From Coniella vitis (Eukaryota > Ascomycota > Sordariomycetes > Diaporthales > Schizoparmaceae): a DNA stretch of 64,000 nucleotides. The DNA lies in the NCBI GenBank assembly GCA_011317545.1, contig WUJK01000007.1:1736001-1800000 (forward strand), written 5' to 3'. The stretch's first letter is position 1; each line of letters opens with the position of its first letter. The notes under the pieces are model-generated. The model saw nothing but the letters and a program-made list of their open reading frames with translations, ran no database searches and was not told the DNA's origin. The position numbers were made by a program, and so were the translations under genes. Below are positions 58,179-64,000 of the stretch, in pieces.

Positions 58179-60908
58179 TACATAGTATGTACAACATCAT
58201 CGTTGGAGCACTTGGGAAGGAGAAAAGCTGGCAGGCGCCCAGGGGGGGGGGGGAGCTGACTGCACCTGCCATGGGCGGTCAGATATCTCGACCTTCTATG
58301 AGCGCAAGTACGAAGGTACTTACTTGGGTGCAGATGTACACTCTATGTACAAGTAGTATGTAGCGACAGCATTTAGCTCCGCGCCGGGCGGGTGACGACA
58401 TCCACAGTACAGAGTAAATGCATAGTATGAAGCCTCTTACATAGTACATAAGCTTTGGCACGAGGACCAAAACGGCAAGGCTCGCGTGGATTTGGACAAG
58501 CGTGCGGGCTCGCCCTGATGAAACTGCCTGCAGGCCCCGTGGAGGAACCGCTGGAATCAACCTTGATGGGAGAGCCAGAGATGCTCAAGCGTGTGGGCCT
58601 GGTGAGAAGAAGCCGCCGATTGCTACGCACAGTTTGCTATGTATGGTGGCAACTGACTCCGACTGACTTCGACTGCACGATGTCCCCTCTTGTTTGTGCC
58701 GGCAACAATGGAGATGAGCCCAGGTAGTCGAGTTTCAGCACCTTGGCGAGCCGGATCCTAGGAGGCTGGCGTCTGCGCGGAGGAGCAAGACGAAACAGGC
58801 ATGCTTGCTGGGGAAACGCCCAGTGCGTGCCTGTTTTTCTTCCCCCCCCCCTTCCCTTTCCTGATGGCTGGCCAGCGTGGCATTGGCGATGGATCCCTTG
58901 GCAGCAACGGGGGAAATTAGAAAACGCCTGTAAAGGCGGCTCACAAGAACGCTGATGAGATTGGCGAGCGTCACGCCTGCCCTGCTTGCTGGTTGGTGGT
59001 GGTGCTGCTTTGTTTCAAAGCCAGCCCGCCTGCTCTTCGCTGCTCGGCCAGCCACGGGAGCTAGTGCCTCAGATCCCCATCTAGCGTGCCCTCCCTGGCG
59101 ATGCCTTCGTCTGTGTTTTTTTTTTCTGGAGAGGGGGGCGGGGGTTTGCACCGCCTTGCTGCCATGTTCTGCCCATGGCAGTACTGCAAACCAGAAGAGG
59201 CGTGCTTATGTCGCTACATAGTAAACAGCTGCATGGAAAAGGAGGGGCCACAGGCACACGGCGCAGGTGAGCTCTCGCTTCGGTTAGGTGTGGCTCTATT
59301 CGTCCAGGGCGCCTTCGCTAATGCGGACGGGCTCGTCCCAGTCAGGCTGTCGGGCGGGCTTATCACTGACTACTATAGTACAGTCTGGTTGTGTTCTGGC
59401 TTCTGCGCAAGCGCCTCGTTCCCAGAAATAGCAAACTCGTCCTCCCCCGACCCAGAACGCAAAGGCGCCGTGGTTCGGACGGAAAACATGTCGCACGGCC
59501 ATCCATCTCATTTGATTTGTCGTGTTCCTCTGCGACGGCTCCCCATCCCACACGCACGGGAAGGGCTAGGCCAAGAGACGACAGAGAGCAGATTTTCACT
59601 GGATACGATCTACATGGGAGAGAGATGGGGAACTGCGGGCTGGTTGATTGACTGGCCTTGGGTTTCGCTTGCCAATCACAAATTGTACGGCAAGAGTGTT
59701 GCTGCCGTCTCCCCAACAGCCGGTCGGGAAGCGGTTGATCGGGGCTGCATAGAGGGCCAGTTCATGCCGATGTATGTACTATGTATGCCTATGCCCGATT
59801 GTGCATACTATGTACATGTCCGTAAAGCAGTTCTCTTGTCCCAAGGCATGCATGCGACTTGCTGTCTTCATACCCTGCCCTTGGAAGGACAGTATATGCA
59901 GCCCAGCTGTCTGAAACCAAACCGTACAAGACTGGAAAACAAAAGTCCGTTCGTAGACTGTCCCGTTGTTTGTCGTTTGTGGTTTTCATCGTTGTTATCA
60001 TTGGCAACATCAACACCAACCAGCACACTCTCAAACTTGGGACGGGCTGCCGTTGCATTCGCGTCAAGTTTCACGTTCTCCATCGGCCTTGCCTATGCTC
60101 AACATACAGGACGATGAAACGGCCAGCGACCATTATTCTGGTCTCGCCTGACATGAAGAGATTTCCACCGCTTGATGACTATCTTTCCCCGTGCACATGT
60201 CCCTGATTGTGTACAATTGGTGGGGAGTACACAACTCTTGTTTGTAGCTGTCCACCGGGGGGAGGGGAGGATACAGAGTCAAGGAGACGAACGGGCGCGC
60301 TGGCGAGCATTCACGGAGCTCACCAGAAGATGGCACGGAACAAGCTCCGGTATCGTGTCGTTTGGTATCCGCTCTTATTCTTGAAGAGAGAAGCCTTATC
60401 GGGGTACTATGTAAAGAGTTGTGCGTGTGTACACAGTACTGTACCTTTCGAAATCGGCTTTTTCCCAAACGGTCCCCGTCCCGTGTTTTGTGAGAGGCAA
60501 CGGGTGTTGATATTCAGCAGTAGATGGATGGCTGGCCTTCCCCTTTGACTTTTTCCATCGTGAAGCTAGAACGTAGATGCTAGCTTGATCCCACGAAACA
60601 CTTCAAGGCAAAATGTGTTCTTTCTTTTCCTTTTGATAAGTCAACGCCACTTTTCTTTTTATCTTGAACGACCGTTCGCCGTGCCGTCTTCTTCGTTTTT
60701 TCTTGTTCTTTTTTCCTTCTTGGGACGGCACGATACGTATTTGGCGCTGTAGTAGTCCTTAAGGTCCGAGTGGTCGACGATACTATACTAACAAACATAA
60801 GATTAAAAGAGCACATAGCGTGGCCTTTGTCAAGTTGGGTACTCCCGGCTTGGTCTGGCTAGCCGCACGTCCTTGAACCCCGTCGATGGATGTCCACTGT
60901 ACTATGTA
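58179..60908. repeat. Cluster of seven dispersed TACTATGTA nonamers
   Basis: Exact copies of TACTATGTA or its reverse complement TACATAGTA at 58179, 58438, 59215, 59777, 59806, 60405 and 60900. The copy at 60900 lies in the near-palindromic GTACTATGTAC. Similar but inexact copies lie nearby. All are outside recognised genes. Confidence 0.8.
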
Positions 60909-61117
60909 CAATTTCCTTTTATTAGTATGTGTCTGATCTATTTCTCTAGTCACGCAACAAGTACTGTGTAGAAGCCTGCATTTCCCACTTTCTGCATGGG
61001 GCCGTGACAGGGCGGTGGCGTCAAGAGACCACAGTGGGCGCCTCCCAATGCTTTTTGCAGAGGTGCAATGCTATTGGATTCCCTTTTGGAGTTTTCAGGC
61101 GACTGCACGACCTAGTG

Positions 61118-61137
61118 TTTTTTTTTTAAAAAAAAAA
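61118..61137. repeat. T10-A10 palindrome
   Basis: Ten T followed directly by ten A, a perfect self-complementary tract. It could extrude as a hairpin, exclude nucleosomes or act as a terminator-like end for either strand. Confidence 0.9.
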
Positions 61138-62406
61138 TTTATTGTACTTGAAACTTGTTGGACTTGATATCCAATACGTACTGCATAAACCAGAAAGTGT
61201 AGGGTAGTCAGTCGGTTCTGTTGGGTCTTTGCATTCCGTGTAGTAGCCTAAGAGTTATTAGTCAGAATTTCACGCATAACTGGAACGTCACTCACCACTT
61301 CGGGACTTTTCCCCCCAGATCATCACAGCGTCACTGCTGCAGTTGTTGGGAGTTTTTTTTGTACTCAATATGGAACCGAAAAAGGCCGATCTCCGTACCT
61401 CATTACGCGGACGTGGAAGTTGACCCAATTAGGCAGGGGAAATGTAAAGTCCACGAGAGCCCCCAAAAAAAGAAGGGAAAAAAAGAGAAAAAAAAAAAAG
61501 AGATCACAGGCATACTCCCTGCTGTGCCGGTACATGATGAGTTTTCCGTAGATGGAGAAACCACCCAGGATCGCCAAGCACAACAAGCGGGCACAAAGAC
61601 GTGGTACGGGTGTGGGGGGCCACTGTGTGTCTCGTGGGTGTTGAAAGAGCTCGTATCACATCGTTCTGGAAGAGGCGGGTGGAGAACATGGTCTCTGTGG
61701 GCGCACCGCCCATCCATGGGATGTATGTACTGACATGAACAGAATTGGAGGGAGAGATACATACTGCAAAGAACACCAAGTGGGCGAGCACAAGGTAGGC
61801 CCAACAAGACAATGAGAAAGGGCAAACGCAACCACACCTACAGACACAGCAGTCCTTGACCCAACAAGGGACCACACGATGGGTAGAAAAAAGGGACCCG
61901 CCTTGGCCCCCCCCCGCTCTGGGCGAAATGTGAAACGAGTCTGCCGCAATGCTACAAGAGAAGGGGGGAAAATGGAAAAGGAGCGCATATATCGTTGGGG
62001 TGTGTGATGTCTGTCCGTTATTTGTCACTGTCTGGGAATGCGGGAAGACTGGGACAGAAAAAGACGCTGATTACATGGCATACACGCAAAGCCCGATTGG
62101 GGCACCCTACTCGCCTTTGAATTATCCCTCCACCCTTCTGACATGCATGTGATCTGTGATGAGAAGACGCAAGTATGTGCGAGCAGAAATGCTGGAGATA
62201 TCGGCTATTCAAAAAAGGAAGCAGGAAAACGGATTCCTGAGATACTATAGACGAAGTCGAGAAGACAAGTGGTGTGATCTGCTTGCCGGCTGCCGCCATA
62301 TTGTACCTACATAGGAAATGCTCACCAACTCGAACTATTTAGGGGCCGTTTGCCCATGATGTATCTACATAGTTCGGAAAGTGAGCCAAGGGGTAGCCAC
62401 TTTCGA

Positions 62407-62429
62407 TTTTTTTTTTTTTAAAAAAAAAA
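62407..62429. repeat. T13-A10 palindrome
   Basis: Thirteen T followed by ten A, the second such tract, about 1.3 kb from the first. Confidence 0.88.
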
Positions 62430-64000
62430 GGTAAGAAAAATAGTGTACATTTGAGAACCGTTGCTTTTGCGGTTTAGAGGTGAGGCACCGGGGCGAGGCC
62501 ATCGTTTGTCCAAGAGCTCTCTCCATCGATCCGGAGAGCAAAAGAATAAAGCATGAACTCGGGACCCCACTCGATCGATGGATGGGCGGAAGAAGAGACC
62601 AAACGGAGAAAAGAACAAGAAAGGGTCCAAGACGGGGGTTGATGAAGCTCCCTCCCATCATGGTACGCTTGCTCCCAAGGATTCTACGTATCCGGACATA
62701 AGCAAAGGCCGACGTTCTGTCCTGTCAAGTCAAGAAAGGCAATCTGTTGATTTTTGGACAGTAAACCTCCAATCCACATTATGCGTTACTTTGTCTGCAC
62801 TTGGTAGAAGCCTAATTTTCTGACTGGCCAATACGAATCCTTGCTCGCCAAGAATCCCCTCAGCCTCTTGCTCATGGGCCAACAGCCAGGGAGTCTTGAC
62901 TCGAGAGCGCGCAACCCGAGCCTGTTGCCCATGTTGAGGGTCCCACACCGTAGAGGGATTGGAGCGCAATGTCTCGCTGTCGTGGTGAAGAAGCGTCCAA
63001 GTCGCGAAAAGAAAGCCAGTTGAACAACGGCCGCATGGAGCGTTATACTATGACCACTGGCTAGCAAGTACAGACCTTGTCCGACCACAACGGATAGCCC
63101 TCGACCGCATATGTTGCTGGCTCAGGGCAGGCTACGCCAAAAGGTCCGCTGCAGCATTGGCAGTTGTGAGAAGCTCTTGACTACACAGTATCTCCAAAGT
63201 ACACAGTAGTGCCTGGTACGTAGTATGGATACCTGCATGAACGATGTAGCATGGCATTTCTAGGCTTCTGCTTCCATCAATGCCGGAGAGGCCCAAGCTG
63301 TCAAAATAGCGCAAGGCGTGAAATGCGCCAAGCAACATCAAGGATCGATACGGTGGAGAACCCACAAAGTGATTGCTTGCCATGTTTTGAATCCTGGTGA
63401 ATACGGCATTGTTCGGGTTGCCACGGGTTGCCAGAGGGAGAAAGGACCAGCCAGGAGCGAGCAGGTCCCCTTTGGCTGTACTGTGTTCTTGGCGTACATA
63501 GGACTCACTTGGGAATACGCCTCTCCACTGTGATGTGTACGTACGGAGCGGGTCGTACCGCCAGCTACTACGATAGTACATAGTGCGGACTGCCGTCATC
63601 TTCTCTATCCATTGTTCTACTGGGGAGTGAAATGTCACAAAGAACATCCTCCATTGGCCCGGGACTCATGATGATCCATAGACTCTCAGAAATCGCGGGT
63701 GCCGCAGTCATGAAGGATGGACGTCTTTTTGTCCCGCTTGTCTGGCCCAGGGATGCACAGTTCTTTCAGATACCGAGACATTGACTCGCACCTTTGTGCG
63801 TACGCCTAGACACAATACCGCCCGTTACGGCTCTCCAGTGAAAGTCGGCATTTACCTTGGTGGGCAAAGTCAGCAAGCAGGCAAGCAAGAAAGCAGGGTC
63901 GGTTGTCTGGCCGGTGATATGGCTGTGCTCGGCAACGGGCGCGAAGGATGTTCTTTTTATAATATAAGCTTCTTACCTGTTAGTGTGCATTATTCTGGTA

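Larger units (their letters stand above)
51576..64000. other. 12.4 kb region without supported genes
   Basis: From the NOC3 stop to the end of the window no domain, conserved gene or RNA gene was recognised. Base composition is ordinary and not RIP-like. Features seen: seven exact TACTATGTA/TACATAGTA nonamers between 58179 and 60908, two poly(T)-poly(A) palindromes (61118-61137, 62407-62429), (GA)n near 55673-55689, and several homopolymer G or C runs (for example 58241-58252). The longest open frame is 339 codons at 59101-60117, with no recognisable family and a T-run at its start. Confidence 0.55.

Noticed and set aside
59101..60117. 339-codon open frame on the + strand
   Set aside because: No domain or signal is recognisable, it begins beside a T-run, and its composition looks like translated non-coding DNA. 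Chance is the simpler explanation.
63132..63647. 171-codon minus-strand frame near the window end
   Set aside because: No recognisable family, no clear initiation context and no splice partners seen.
1..64000. CRISPR array or bacterial operon structure
   Set aside because: No regularly spaced identical repeats; genes are eukaryotic and intron-bearing.

Overview
The window is nuclear DNA of a filamentous ascomycete. Short introns (about 60 to 140 bp) with GTRNGY donors and CTAAC-type branch sites, repeat-induced point mutation (RIP) in a retrotransposon, and the gene set (Bud4, Utp10, Noc3, Dbp9, fungal H+-ATPase, hydrolase-CorA fusion) point to Sordariomycetes, probably Hypocreales. The species cannot be fixed from the sequence.

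Layout. 1-~6.2 kb: right-hand part of a RIP-destroyed Ty3/gypsy chromovirus (gag zinc knuckle, protease, RT, RNase H, integrase, chromodomain), with a second, antisense ORF over its 3' end and an LTR-like tail. 7.5-8.8 kb: unrecognised coiled-coil protein (-). 10.1-14.3 kb: large six-exon gene joining an alpha/beta-hydrolase to a CorA-like membrane module (+). 14.8-15.4 kb: internally deleted glutathione S-transferase pseudogene. 15.7-17.0 kb: secreted, probably GPI-anchored PLC-like phosphodiesterase (-). 18.6-20.6 kb: DEAD-box helicase DBP9 (-). 20.6-26.5 kb: 5.8 kb non-coding, repeat-rich region ending in a TATA promoter. 26.5-29.9 kb: plasma-membrane H+-ATPase (+). 29.9-34.4 kb: non-coding. 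34.4-39.2 kb: BUD4 (+). 39.9-42.2 kb: mitochondrial type II NADH dehydrogenase (-), tail to tail with BUD4. 43.5-49.0 kb: UTP10 (-), divergent from NOC3 (+, 49.5-51.6 kb). 51.6-64.0 kb: 12.4 kb with no gene I can support.

The genes are mostly housekeeping. Three (DBP9, UTP10, NOC3) act in nucleolar ribosome biogenesis, and UTP10 and NOC3 share a 509-bp divergent promoter. The H+-ATPase and the NADH dehydrogenase belong to membrane energetics, and BUD4 to septum and bud-site organisation. The least ordinary content is the hydrolase-CorA fusion, the antisense ORF in the retroelement, and a nonamer (TACTATGTA/TACATAGTA) found at least nine times, all between genes, seven of them within 2.7 kb of the terminal gene-free region. 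No CRISPR array, rRNA or convincing tRNA was seen.
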